A stretch of DNA of 32,682 nucleotides. Origin: Planctomycetota bacterium. GTDB taxonomy: Bacteria; Planctomycetota; Phycisphaerae; UBA1845. Location of the stretch: the NCBI GenBank assembly GCA_022562105.1, contig JADFPW010000004.1, positions 1 through 32,682 of the forward strand, read 5' to 3'. This document shows, piece after piece, positions 23,753-31,763 of the stretch. Position 1 is the stretch's first letter. Each line of letters opens with the position of its first letter. The notes under the pieces were generated by a model. That model was not told the origin of the DNA, did not search any database, and was given only the letters and a program-made list of their open reading frames with translations. The translations under genes were made by a program, and so were the position numbers.

Positions 23753-24643
23753 ATGCACTCGATGCGTAGTCAACCCGCGAGGAGGGTGATCTTCGTCGTC
23801 GTGGCCTTGGCGGCTACGGGACCGATGGCGGTTCGTGGCCAGGCCGGACCGGAGGCGGAACCCGATCGCAACCCTGCCGCCAACGCAGGCGACGATCTCG
23901 CCCCCCGAGGCCCGATGCCTCCTCCCGGGTTCCTGCCCCAGTGCCTTGAGCTCATCAACCACGAGCGCTACGTCGAGGCAAGGATGCGCCTCTCCCCGGT
24001 GGTGGCCGACCATCCCGGATGGGCCCGGGCACAACTCTACCTCGGAATCACCTATCTCAAAGAGAACCGTGACGGCGAGGCGAGGCCGTACTTCGAGCGT
24101 GCTCTGCAGCTCGACCCGCAGCAGGACGCCACCCGCATCCATTACGGATGGTGCCTCTACTCGCTCGGTGACATCGACGCCGCACGCAACATGTTCGAGT
24201 CGTATCCACAACAGAAGGCAGGATTCGCCGAAGCCAGCTTCGCCCTCGGCCTGATCGATTTTGACGCGGATGATCTCGAGTCGGCCACGGTGCGATTGGA
24301 CACTTCCATCGCCCGGGCTCAGCTTCTCAAAGATACTCGGATGGAGGCCAAGGCCCGCGCCAGATTGGCCGACGTCTTCCTTCGTACGGACGACCTCCAG
24401 GACGCCCGGACCCAGCTCGAACGTTCGCTCAAGCTCAATTCCGACAACTACGAGGTTTGGTTCAAGCTCTCGCGCGTATTGGAGCGGCTGGGCGATACCG
24501 ACGGAGCGGAACAGGCCCGCAGAAAGCACGAGGAAATCCGCGAACGAAGACGACCGTCCATTCCTCGGCCAGCGGTCACCGACGAGAAGGCAGATGCATC
24601 GGACGGGCCGCCCGTGTCCGCCAATCGGGACGACGATGAATAG
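23753..24643 (+). CDS. Exported TPR-repeat protein
   Basis: A 296-residue protein with an N-terminal signal (RSQPARRVIFVVVALAATGPMAVRG-QA). About four TPR units follow from residue ~60: AQLYLGITYLKENRDGEARP-YFERALQLDP, IHYGWCLYSLGDIDAARNMF, ARARLADVFLRTDDLQDART-QLERSLKLN, VWFKLSRVLERLGDTDGAEQ. TPRs are helical scaffolds for protein partners, so it is probably a periplasmic scaffold of unknown partner. I chose the ATG at 23753 because it gives a normal signal peptide; the frame also opens at a TTG (23735), and an ATG at 23762 is possible. The C-terminus is charged and Pro-rich, probably disordered. Confidence 0.8.
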   Translation: MHSMRSQPARRVIFVVVALAATGPMAVRGQAGPEAEPDRNPAANAGDDLAPRGPMPPPGFLPQCLELINHERYVEARMRLSPVVADHPGWARAQLYLGITYLKENRDGEARPYFERALQLDPQQDATRIHYGWCLYSLGDIDAARNMFESYPQQKAGFAEASFALGLIDFDADDLESATVRLDTSIARAQLLKDTRMEAKARARLADVFLRTDDLQDARTQLERSLKLNSDNYEVWFKLSRVLERLGDTDGAEQARRKHEEIRERRRPSIPRPAVTDEKADASDGPPVSANRDDDE

Positions 24644-24723
24644 TCGATCCGGAATGCAGGGCCCGGGTGGTGACAGACCGGCCGCGGTGTAGGCGTGCGG
24701 TGGTTGGATCGTGCTACGCTGCG

Positions 24724-24891
24724 CGCCGGGTGCCACTGGTGGCTTGCCCACCAGTGTTGTCCGCCAGTAGCGCTGCATCATGCAATCCAAGGCCGGGAGC
24801 TATCGTCTCGATCATCAGGCTCCCTACATTGTGGGTGCTGAGGCTCACTCTGCTACTGCACTGGTGGGCAAGCCACCAGTGGCACCCGGCG
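24724..24891. repeat. 168-bp palindromic element with 33-bp perfect inverted arms
   Basis: The left arm begins at 24724 with CGCCGGGTGCCACTGGTGG and the right arm ends at 24891; the 33 terminal bases are exact reverse complements. Each arm also contains its own hairpin, CACTGGTGG-CTTGC-CCACCAGTG, and inner CAGTAG/CTACTG copies continue the symmetry. No ORF of note lies inside. It fills much of the 307-bp gap between the TPR gene and the zinc-ribbon gene. It looks like a MITE-like or structural repeat, related by its GGGTGCCACTGG end to the element at 27951-28017. Confidence 0.9.
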
Positions 24892-24950
24892 AGCGAGGGG
24901 AAACAGCGAAATTCGCGTGGACCCACCAACGCGATTAATCTGTCATCAGC

Positions 24951-26009
24951 GTGACTGAGGCGGACACGGACAGTTTGAGCGGAACCCCGAGCGATTCGAC
25001 CGCCGGATCGGTCGAGGCGCCACGACGATGCTTGGCCTGCGGATACGATCTGCGGGGTCTGGGCGAGGATCTTCGCTGTCCGGAATGCGGCCTGCGCAAC
25101 ATTCCATCGGCGTATCGCCAGCAGGTGTGGGATCTGGTCGATTCAGGCCGATGGTTTTTCTCGGGATTCTTCACCCCGTTTCGCAAGCGCCTCCCCGGCT
25201 GGTGGTGGGCGCTGGACCGGCCCGGCGACGTTCGGCGCTCTGTTCGATTCGCTGCCTGCCACGCATTGATTTCGACCGTCCTACTACTCGGCTTTGCACT
25301 CGCGGCGGACTCGGTGTTGGTCGAAACAACGACAGTCTCGCGTTTCTCCTACCGCAGCAGTGGGCAACTCTACCGCACTGGTCAGCTGGGGACGCTGACC
25401 TTCCGAGCGAGCGAGTACGTCACCGCAATTGGAGTTTTTGGGCTTCCCCGTTACCGCAGGAGTCGCGATGTTTCCGACAAATACGCGAACAGCCTTCCTG
25501 CGAAACTACCCGCCCCTACGGTCAGAATTGTATTCATCAGGCCATCCGCTGCGTCCGTCTACGATGCTTTACATCTCTTGCATTTGTGGTCGTGGGGATT
25601 GCTGATTTGGGGTATTCCGGCTGCAGTTGGGCTCTGCACACAAATTCGCAAGGGTCTCCCGCAGTTCGCGCGGGCGCCGCGTACCATTCTGGCTGCTGCC
25701 AATTACGAAGCGCATCGGATAACGTACTTTGCCACGCTTTGGGCGGGCGTCTTCTCGATCCAGTTTCTGCTCCGCTGGTCGTTCCCTGCTGCGGACATCT
25801 TCAACGGCAATCTGAGTGAGTGGATCCTTCTCCCGGGCGCGTTATACGGGATGCTGGGATGGGCAGGTCCCCTGCGGAGCGACTACACTGCTCAGTTGAT
25901 TCGGTCGCGCTGGCATGGCTTTCGCATCGCCCTCATGTATGCGCTGGCTCTACCGGCAGCATTGGCGTTCGCGCTTATCCAGGGGCTCAAGTTGCTTGCC
26001 CCGCCGTAG
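24951..26009 (+). CDS. Zinc-ribbon membrane protein (planctomycete type)
   Basis: A 352-residue protein whose N-terminus has a two-Cys-pair zinc ribbon, CLACGYDLRGL (Cys27/Cys30) and LRCPECGLRN (Cys43/Cys46), a signature I associate with Phycisphaerae-type planctomycetes. Four to six hydrophobic segments follow, for example ALISTVLLLGFALAADSVLV, LWSWGLLIWGIPAAVGL and IALMYALALPAALAFALI, so it is an inner-membrane protein with a cytosolic ribbon. No catalytic motif is evident and the function is unknown. The GTG at 24951 is the first start in frame and has no strong ribosome-binding site. The palindromic element at 24724-24891 lies just upstream and may separate it from the TPR gene. Confidence 0.75.
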   Translation: MTEADTDSLSGTPSDSTAGSVEAPRRCLACGYDLRGLGEDLRCPECGLRNIPSAYRQQVWDLVDSGRWFFSGFFTPFRKRLPGWWWALDRPGDVRRSVRFAACHALISTVLLLGFALAADSVLVETTTVSRFSYRSSGQLYRTGQLGTLTFRASEYVTAIGVFGLPRYRRSRDVSDKYANSLPAKLPAPTVRIVFIRPSAASVYDALHLLHLWSWGLLIWGIPAAVGLCTQIRKGLPQFARAPRTILAAANYEAHRITYFATLWAGVFSIQFLLRWSFPAADIFNGNLSEWILLPGALYGMLGWAGPLRSDYTAQLIRSRWHGFRIALMYALALPAALAFALIQGLKLLAPP

Positions 26010-26043
26010 CCCTAACGGCACGTCAACCCTCTTGCCCGACGTG

Positions 26044-26070
26044 GAGCGTTGCGGTAGGTAGGCAACGCTC
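26044..26070. terminator. Hairpin after the zinc-ribbon gene
   Basis: GAGCGTTGC and GCAACGCTC form a perfect 9-bp stem around a 9-base loop, 34 bases after the stop codon and 42 before the antiporter start. There is no T-run. Confidence 0.4.
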
Positions 26071-26112
26071 GGCGTGGTTGAAGGGCTTTGATGGCTTCGG
26101 GGGACATGTCTT

Positions 26113-27939
26113 GTGCTGGCGCAGACGGCCAATCCAGCGCTATTGCTCGGCTTGATGCTCCTGGCGGCGATTGTCGGGGGATATGCGGCACGTCTGGGGC
26201 GTACGCCCCGGGTGGTTGGGTATCTCGTGGCTGGACTTGCGCTGCGCTGGGTGGTTCTCGCCTATCTTAACCGCGGCGAGCAGTCGGGCGACGCTGTAGC
26301 CGCCGTAGAGGAGGCCGCCGGCGCGTTGCAGGGACTCAAGGCGCTGGCCTTGGGGCTGATCCTCTTTTCCATTGGCGGGGTGTTCGAGCGCAGTCACCTA
26401 CGTCGCGTTGGGAAAATGGTGCTACGCATGGCGTCGCTGGAAGCGCTGTGCGTTGTGCTTCCAGTCACCGCCGGCTGCACGCTGGTGTGGTGGCTGCGGA
26501 ATCCCGACGCCGTCGGGCCAGCGGTGGCGGCGGGGGTATTGATCGGCGTGGCGGCGTTGGCTACGGCGCCGGCGGCGACGCTGCTGGTATTGCGGGAGTA
26601 CGACGCCCGTGGGCCGATGAGCGATACCATTCTCTCGCTCACCGCTCTGAACAACACGTTGTCCATCGTCCTGTTTCACTGTCTGCTTCTGGTGCTCACC
26701 GCCGTTGGGGCGATCGAAACCGTGGCCGCGGAACAACGACTCGTTTGGTTGGATCTACTGCTGACCTCGGTCGGCAGCATGCTGCTGGGCGGCCTCCTGG
26801 GGTTCGGCTTCAGCGTGCTCCATGCCAAGGTTCCGTTGTCCGAGTTCTTTCTGATGTTCTTCGCCCTGCTGCTGGGGCTGGGGGCGGGCGAAGCGTACCT
26901 GACTAACACCTTGCACCTGTCGTTCAACTTCCTGCTCACCTGCCTGTTCATGGGCGCGGTCTTCGCCAACGTCACCATCGATCAGGAGGCATTGCACACC
27001 CATCTGCGCACGATGGGGGCACCGATCTTCGCGGGTTTCTTCGTGTTGGCCGGCTACGAACTGCATATCAGCGACCTGAGCACCCTGGGGTGGCTGGGAG
27101 CGGCCTACGTTATCCTGCGAGCCGGGGGCAAGTACGTCGCGGGCTACCTGGGCACGCGCCGAGTGGCGTCCGGAGATGAGCTTCGGTCGTACATCGGCTT
27201 GGGGCTCATGTGTCAGGCGGGCGTAGCCATCGGGTTGGCGGACTACCTGTACTCAACCTGGGGGACGATCTCCGAAGATGGCTTCATCCCCCATCCCTTG
27301 GCCGCAGAGTTCAAGACCGTGATTCTGGGATCGGTCGTGGTCTTCGAGATCTTCGGGCCGCTGTTGCTCAAGGGCGTGGTGGTCCGTAGCGGCGAGGTCA
27401 AAGCCATCACCCTGCTGCGGCGAACGCGGACCATCTTGGCCGAGGCGGAGGGTGAGTCGATCCTCGCCCTGACCTGGCACGCATTGCTGCGGACCGTCGG
27501 GCTTGGCGGCGCCGCGAGCCGAACCAGCGACGACGTCTTGCAGGTTCGCCATATCATGCGTTCGAACGTCAAGTTCCTTCGTGCGTCGGCGAACCTGGAC
27601 GACGTGCTCCATTTCGTCGAGAGCAGTCGATACAATCACTTTCCGGTGGTCGATGACGACGGGGTGCTAGTCGGGGTGATCCACTTCGCCGACCTGCGGG
27701 AGATCATCTACGATCCCTCGCTGCGTGAATTGGTAACCGCCGTTGACTTGGCTAGCCAGGACACGCCGCCGGTACCGATCGATCTGGCGTTGGATCAATT
27801 GCTGACCGTATTCGAGCAGGCCGACGTCAGTTCGCTTCCGGTCGTCAAGAGCGACAAGAGCCACGTGGTCGTCGGCTTGGTGGAGCAGCACGACTTGTTG
27901 CACGTACTGGGCAGAGCCAACGCCAGCGCCCCGTCCTGA
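26113..27939 (+). CDS. Cation/proton antiporter with C-terminal CBS pair
   Basis: A 608-residue protein. The first ~410 residues form about twelve hydrophobic segments of the sodium/hydrogen exchanger fold, opening with LLLGLMLLAAIVGGYAARLG and RTPRVVGYLVAGLAL, the usual start of CPA2-type antiporters (KefB/NapA relatives). A linker leads to two CBS domains (~478-535 and ~540-601: IMRSNVKFLRASANLDDVLH, NHFPVVDDDGVLVGVIHFAD, SSLPVVKSDKSHVVVGLVEQ). CBS pairs bind adenine nucleotides or similar ligands and probably gate transport. The transported ion (Na+ or K+) cannot be read. The start is GTG 26113, with GGGGGA upstream at somewhat long spacing. The gene ends beside a palindromic element. Confidence 0.88.
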   Translation: MLAQTANPALLLGLMLLAAIVGGYAARLGRTPRVVGYLVAGLALRWVVLAYLNRGEQSGDAVAAVEEAAGALQGLKALALGLILFSIGGVFERSHLRRVGKMVLRMASLEALCVVLPVTAGCTLVWWLRNPDAVGPAVAAGVLIGVAALATAPAATLLVLREYDARGPMSDTILSLTALNNTLSIVLFHCLLLVLTAVGAIETVAAEQRLVWLDLLLTSVGSMLLGGLLGFGFSVLHAKVPLSEFFLMFFALLLGLGAGEAYLTNTLHLSFNFLLTCLFMGAVFANVTIDQEALHTHLRTMGAPIFAGFFVLAGYELHISDLSTLGWLGAAYVILRAGGKYVAGYLGTRRVASGDELRSYIGLGLMCQAGVAIGLADYLYSTWGTISEDGFIPHPLAAEFKTVILGSVVVFEIFGPLLLKGVVVRSGEVKAITLLRRTRTILAEAEGESILALTWHALLRTVGLGGAASRTSDDVLQVRHIMRSNVKFLRASANLDDVLHFVESSRYNHFPVVDDDGVLVGVIHFADLREIIYDPSLRELVTAVDLASQDTPPVPIDLALDQLLTVFEQADVSSLPVVKSDKSHVVVGLVEQHDLLHVLGRANASAPS

Positions 27940-27950
27940 CGCTTCCGGCT

Positions 27951-28017
27951 GGGTGCCACTGGTCCGCCTCCGGCGGATCCAGCAGCGCCCGCACTGCTCA
28001 AGAGCAGTGGCACGCCC
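27951..28017. repeat. Palindromic element between convergent genes
   Basis: It begins GGGTGCCACTGG and ends CAGTGGCACGCCC: GTGCCACTG (27953-27961) and CAGTGGCAC (28005-28013) are exact complements. Inside are two further hairpins, TCCGCC-TCC-GGCGGA (27963-27977) and CACTGCTC-AA-GAGCAGTG (27992-28009). Its last base abuts the stop of the minus-strand SDR gene, and it lies 11 bases after the antiporter stop, so it could act as a bidirectional transcript end. The end sequence matches the element at 24724-24891. Confidence 0.8.
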
Positions 28018-28761
28018 CTATTCCAAACTTCGCCCACCATCGACGGTGATGATATGGCCGGTGATGTAGCTCCCTTCCGTCACCAGAAAGCGCACCGCCT
28101 GAGCGACACTGCGGGCTCCGCCGGTCCGCCCCAGCGGCACCTTGGCCAGGATTCGATCGCGCGTTGGCTCGTTGGTGCCTTCCGGGAATACCGCCACCCC
28201 GGGGGCCACCCCGTTCACCAAGACGGATGGAGCCAATTCGCGAGCCTGAGCACGGGTCAACCAATGCAGGGCGGATTTGGCGGCTCCGTAGGCCAAAAAC
28301 CCGCGCACCGGTGGTCCATCCGCGGTAGTCAGCGCATCGCACAGATTCACGACTCGTCCGGGTTGGCCTCGCTGCAAATGCGTCCGGGCATGATGCACGA
28401 GACCGGCCGCCGCGGTGAGGTTGACGCGCATGGTCCGATCCCACGCATCGAGGTCGAACGTCTCGGTAGACATGGGTTCGTAGATAGCCGAGTTGTTAAT
28501 CAACACCGTCAAGCCGCCGAGGAGCTCGACGGTCCGATCTATCAACATCGCCCAGCTATCCGGGTCGGCCAGATCGGCGCACAACACGACCGCCCGACGC
28601 CCAAAATGCTCGATCTTCGGGACCAGTGCCTCAGCCCCCGACTGCGATCGATGATAGTGAAGGGCGATGTCGCAGCCGTGCTCAGCCAGCTCCAGAGCGA
28701 TTTGCCGTCCGATGCGCCGAGCGGCGCCGGTGATCAGTGCAATCGGCGGTGGTTGGTCCAT
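28018..28761 (-). CDS. Short-chain dehydrogenase, pteridine-reductase-like
   Basis: A 247-residue Rossmann-fold NAD(P)H-dependent reductase. The cofactor motif is TGAARRIG (11-18), with Arg after the first Gly-Ala pair as in pteridine reductases (PTR1/FolM group) rather than the usual TGxxxGxG. The catalytic Tyr158-x3-Lys162 (YGAAK) is present, and the classical Ser is replaced by Asp142 in VVNLCDAL, again as in PTR1. Further family marks are NNSAIYEP and VNGVAPGVAVFPEG. The likely reaction is reduction of dihydrobiopterin/dihydrofolate-type substrates, inferred from these motifs. It is the last gene of a minus-strand group after a dnaJ-like gene and a small membrane protein gene, with a 75-bp gap. 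Confidence 0.82.
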   Translation of the reverse strand: MDQPPPIALITGAARRIGRQIALELAEHGCDIALHYHRSQSGAEALVPKIEHFGRRAVVLCADLADPDSWAMLIDRTVELLGGLTVLINNSAIYEPMSTETFDLDAWDRTMRVNLTAAAGLVHHARTHLQRGQPGRVVNLCDALTTADGPPVRGFLAYGAAKSALHWLTRAQARELAPSVLVNGVAPGVAVFPEGTNEPTRDRILAKVPLGRTGGARSVAQAVRFLVTEGSYITGHIITVDGGRSLE

Positions 28762-28836
28762 GGATGAACGTCCATTACGTGGATCGGCGACCGTCGAGAA
28801 GTGCGCGATGGCCTTGATCCAGCGTCTTGACTCCCC

Positions 28837-29157
28837 TCATTCTTCCGAACCAGCGTCGGCCGGCGGATCGTCGGATTCGAACTCGGATTCCACGTCGTCC
28901 GGCAGTCGGTGCATCTTCCAAATGTCGACGGATGGTGTGGGCGGTGGCGGCCGACGGAGCAATCGCTCTCGATAGCGGCGGCTTGAGCGAATCAGGATGA
29001 ACCCACCCAACACGAAGACCATAAACAGGCCGACGATCAACAAGACGACTTTCATGTAGCCCGCGGGCGAGATGGATTGGGCTACCGAAGCGGGCAGCTC
29101 AATCCAACGGCCGCCGACCACAGTGGCAATCAATCCAAACACAAACACCGAGCCCAT
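28837..29157 (-). CDS. Small membrane protein of unknown function
   Basis: A 106-residue protein with a short N-terminal hydrophobic stretch (~3-16), a strong transmembrane helix at ~35-56 (YMKVVLLIVGLFMVFVLGGF) and a basic then Pro-rich then acidic C-terminal tail (RRPPPPTPSVDIWKMHRLP...ESEFESDD), probably cytosolic. I do not recognise the family. I chose the ATG at 29157: AGGAG overlaps the end of the dnaJ-like gene 10 bases upstream, and 7 bases separate that stop from this start, so the two are probably co-translated. The frame extends to 29205 inside the dnaJ-like gene, which is unlikely to be used. Confidence 0.72.
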   Translation of the reverse strand: MGSVFVFGLIATVVGGRWIELPASVAQSISPAGYMKVVLLIVGLFMVFVLGGFILIRSSRRYRERLLRRPPPPTPSVDIWKMHRLPDDVESEFESDDPPADAGSEE

Positions 29158-29164
29158 CGTGGTG

Positions 29165-30142
29165 TCACTCCTGCGACCAGGGAAGCCCCTGCCGAGGGTG
29201 GGCATCGAGCTCGTCTGCCAGCTGCTCGAACAATTCCTGCTGCTTCTCGGTGAGCTGCTTCGGGGCGACGATCTTGATCACCGCGTACAAATCGCCCGCG
29301 GATCGGTGTCGGTTCGCCGGGATTCCCTTGCCGCGAAGGCGCAGCTTGCTACCCCCCGGCGTGCCCGGCGGGATCTTGAGGCTCACCCGACCGTCGAGCG
29401 TGGGAACCTCGATCGTGGTTCCCAGGGCGGCCTCGGTTAGGCTGATGGGCAGATCCAGGAACAGGTCGCGTCCAGCGCGGCGCAGGTAGGGGTGCGGGGC
29501 GACCGAGCACACCAGAAACAAATCACCAGCCGGCCCGCCGTGTGAACCGGGTCGTCCCTTGCCGCGAAGGCGTATTCGCTGCCCATCGTCGACGCCGGGC
29601 GGCACGGTAACGGTCAGCGTCTGCGGGCCACTCCCATTGCCCTTGTCGGTCAGCCGCAACTCGATCTTGGTGCCGTGGAGCGCTTGATCAAACGTGAGAC
29701 GGACGGCATGCTCGACGTCACCCCCGCGGGCGGGTCCGGCCCGGCGTCGAGGAGCACGGCGCTGACCTCGCCCACCAAAGAACTGCTCAAAGACGCTGGC
29801 CTGTTGTCCACCACCACCCCCGAAGGCGGAGAACAAGTCCTCGAGGTCCTCCGAGTTGATCTGCGATCCGCCGCCCCAGGAGTAGACCCGCTGCCCGCCT
29901 TGGCGTTGCTGCCAGTCTCCGACTCCAGCCCGGCCGAATTGGTCGTACTCAGCTCGTTTCTGTGCGTCGCTCAGGACACTGTAGGCACTCTGGGCCTCCT
30001 TGAACTTTGTCTCGGCCTCGGGGTTCCCGGGATTGCGATCGGGGTGATGCTGTTTAGCCAGTTTGCGATAGGCCCGTTTGATCTCGTCGGCCGAAGCGCT
30101 TCGGCTCACACCCAGAATGTCATAGTAGTCTCGGTGTGACAT
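29165..30142 (-). CDS. DnaJ-family co-chaperone without zinc finger (CbpA-like)
   Basis: A 325-residue type-B J-protein. The J domain occupies ~4-68 with HPD at 33-35 ([27 protein letters not shown]). A Gly/Phe-rich linker follows (~70-130, [18 protein letters not shown]), then two C-terminal substrate-binding domains with [20 protein letters not shown] and [20 protein letters not shown]. The CxxCxGxG zinc-binding repeats of DnaJ proper are absent, which places it with CbpA. It should deliver substrates to DnaK and stimulate its ATPase in the cytosol. It is the first gene of a minus-strand group and is divergent from the carbon-nitrogen hydrolase gene. No CIRCE-type heat-shock operator was seen upstream. 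Confidence 0.9.
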   Translation of the reverse strand: MSHRDYYDILGVSRSASADEIKRAYRKLAKQHHPDRNPGNPEAETKFKEAQSAYSVLSDAQKRAEYDQFGRAGVGDWQQRQGGQRVYSWGGGSQINSEDLEDLFSAFGGGGGQQASVFEQFFGGRGQRRAPRRRAGPARGGDVEHAVRLTFDQALHGTKIELRLTDKGNGSGPQTLTVTVPPGVDDGQRIRLRGKGRPGSHGGPAGDLFLVCSVAPHPYLRRAGRDLFLDLPISLTEAALGTTIEVPTLDGRVSLKIPPGTPGGSKLRLRGKGIPANRHRSAGDLYAVIKIVAPKQLTEKQQELFEQLADELDAHPRQGLPWSQE

Positions 30143-30269
30143 CGAAGCTCACTCGATAACAGATGGCCCGCCACTGCCTACGCCGCCTCGCGTTGCACGG
30201 CCGGCAAACTCGGCAGCCGCCTCCGGAACTGCCACTCATGCACGTCAAGTATAGGTCGGTCGGCCAACG

Positions 30270-30297
30270 TTGCAATTGGGGTTCTGCGCCCTATGAT
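30270..30297 (+). promoter_or_regulatory. Sigma-70-like promoter before the carbon-nitrogen hydrolase gene
   Basis: TTGCAA (30270-30275) and TATGAT (30292-30297) are separated by 16 bp, a good match to the -35/-10 consensus. A start of transcription about 7 bases beyond the -10 would fall at ~30304, next to the ATG at 30308, so the mRNA could be leaderless. Confidence 0.42.
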
Positions 30298-30307
30298 GGC
30301 TTCCCCC

Positions 30308-31744
30308 ATGAGCGCGAGCCCAGCCGAGATCACCGCTGCCGCCGCCCAGTTGCCGGCGTTTCCGCTGGCCGAGGCGGCACGAAGCCTGCAGCAGATCGAA
30401 GCCGCCTTCGCCGAGGCCGCCAAGCGAGCAGTAGACCTGTTGGTGCTGCCGGAATGCGCCTATCCAGCCTACTTGCTGGGCAGTCCCGAACACTACGCTG
30501 AATCCGGCTGCCTGACGAGCGATCAGTTTCTAAGCCGACTGAGCAAACTGGTAGCCAAGGCCGGACTGCACGCGGTTTGCGGCTTTGTCGAACGGCGCGA
30601 TGGGAAGCTCCACAATGCCGCGGTGTTGCTAGGGCCGGACGGAGCCGTGCTCGGGGTGCATCGCAAGTCGTTTCTATGGGGCGACGATCTGAAGTGCTTC
30701 TCACCCGGCGAACGCATCGAAGTCTTCGACAGCGATCTGGGACCCATCGGGATCGCCATCTGCGCAGATCTGCGCAGCCCGGAGATCATGGCGTCGCTGG
30801 TGGATCAGGGTGCGCGACTTGTAGCCGTACCGACCTGTTGGGTCAACGTCGCCGCCAAATCCGGCGGGTATTCCAACCCTCAGGCGGAGTTCTTGGTCGA
30901 GGCTCGTGCGCGCGAGTTCGGTGTACCGCTGGTTTGTGCCAACAAGTTCGGCATGGAGAGCCCCGACCTGGGCTATTGCGGGATGAGTCTGATCATGGCT
31001 GGCGACGGGACGATCCTGGGCCAAGCCGAACCGGATCGAGAGCAGCTGTTGGTCGCTGAGGTGAAACCGGTGGACGGCATCGGCCGTGATGTTCCGCACT
31101 GGGCAGCGGTGCGCATCCTCACCCCGGAGGATCCCGTTGCACCGGCTGCGGATGGGCAGCGACCCATCACCGTTGCGGCCGTTCCCGATGTACTCGTCGA
31201 AGCCGACCGAGGCCGATTGACGGACGCCGGTATCCTCGATCAATTCGCCACGCAGGACGTGGACGTCGTCGTCGCTCGAATGACACCGGGTACTCGGACC
31301 GCTGCATTCGAGCTGCATCTTCGAGCCATGGGGATGACGGCCATCACGGCGCCCTCGGACTGTCGGGTGATGTACGAACCGTTCGGCTCCTTTGGCTGTG
31401 TCGAAGCGGAGCATGTCATGTCGTTCGCTCCACTGCGCGCCCTGGCACTGGATGGCGCGGCTCTGCTCGTCGCCCTATCCGCCGCCGATGAGCCGACGGT
31501 CCTACGCTCACGGGCGATGGAAAACCGATGCTGGCTCGCAGTTACCCATGATCGTGGCGCCACCATCGTCGCTCCCAACGGCGCGATCACGGCGTGTGGG
31601 TCAACGGCGAATCCTGAACCGGTGGTCGCAACCATCGACCTGAGCGAATCAGCCAACAAGCTGGTATTTGCCGATACGCACATTTGGGATCAGCGGCGGC
31701 CGGAAGTGTACGCGGCGGCCACTCATCTGGGACTGGACGTGTAG
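30308..31744 (+). CDS. Carbon-nitrogen hydrolase with a second, degenerate nitrilase-like domain
   Basis: A 478-residue protein. The N-terminal domain (~7-260) is a nitrilase-superfamily amidohydrolase with the full catalytic triad: Glu49 in LVLPECAYPAY, Lys120 in HRKSFLWGDD and Cys152 in GIAICADLRSPEI. It should hydrolyse an amide or nitrile; the substrate is unknown. A second domain (~287-478) keeps nitrilase-like features (MSFAPLRALALDGAALLVAL, SRAMENRCWLAVTHDRGATI-VAPNGAI) but lacks the Glu and Lys motifs at the expected places, so it is probably inactive. I chose the ATG at 30308 (MSASPAEITAAAAQ) because the -10 element overlaps the upstream ATGs at 30293 and 30296. Single-domain relatives are usually ~260-300 residues. 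Confidence 0.82.
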   Translation: MSASPAEITAAAAQLPAFPLAEAARSLQQIEAAFAEAAKRAVDLLVLPECAYPAYLLGSPEHYAESGCLTSDQFLSRLSKLVAKAGLHAVCGFVERRDGKLHNAAVLLGPDGAVLGVHRKSFLWGDDLKCFSPGERIEVFDSDLGPIGIAICADLRSPEIMASLVDQGARLVAVPTCWVNVAAKSGGYSNPQAEFLVEARAREFGVPLVCANKFGMESPDLGYCGMSLIMAGDGTILGQAEPDREQLLVAEVKPVDGIGRDVPHWAAVRILTPEDPVAPAADGQRPITVAAVPDVLVEADRGRLTDAGILDQFATQDVDVVVARMTPGTRTAAFELHLRAMGMTAITAPSDCRVMYEPFGSFGCVEAEHVMSFAPLRALALDGAALLVALSAADEPTVLRSRAMENRCWLAVTHDRGATIVAPNGAITACGSTANPEPVVATIDLSESANKLVFADTHIWDQRRPEVYAAATHLGLDV

Positions 31745-31763
31745 CGCGAGGAGCTTCCACACA

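Noticed and set aside
23369-24790. A 473-codon open frame on the minus strand opposite the TPR gene.
   Set aside because: The plus-strand TPR protein has a signal peptide and repeats; the opposite frame is an antisense shadow that also runs through the palindromic element region.
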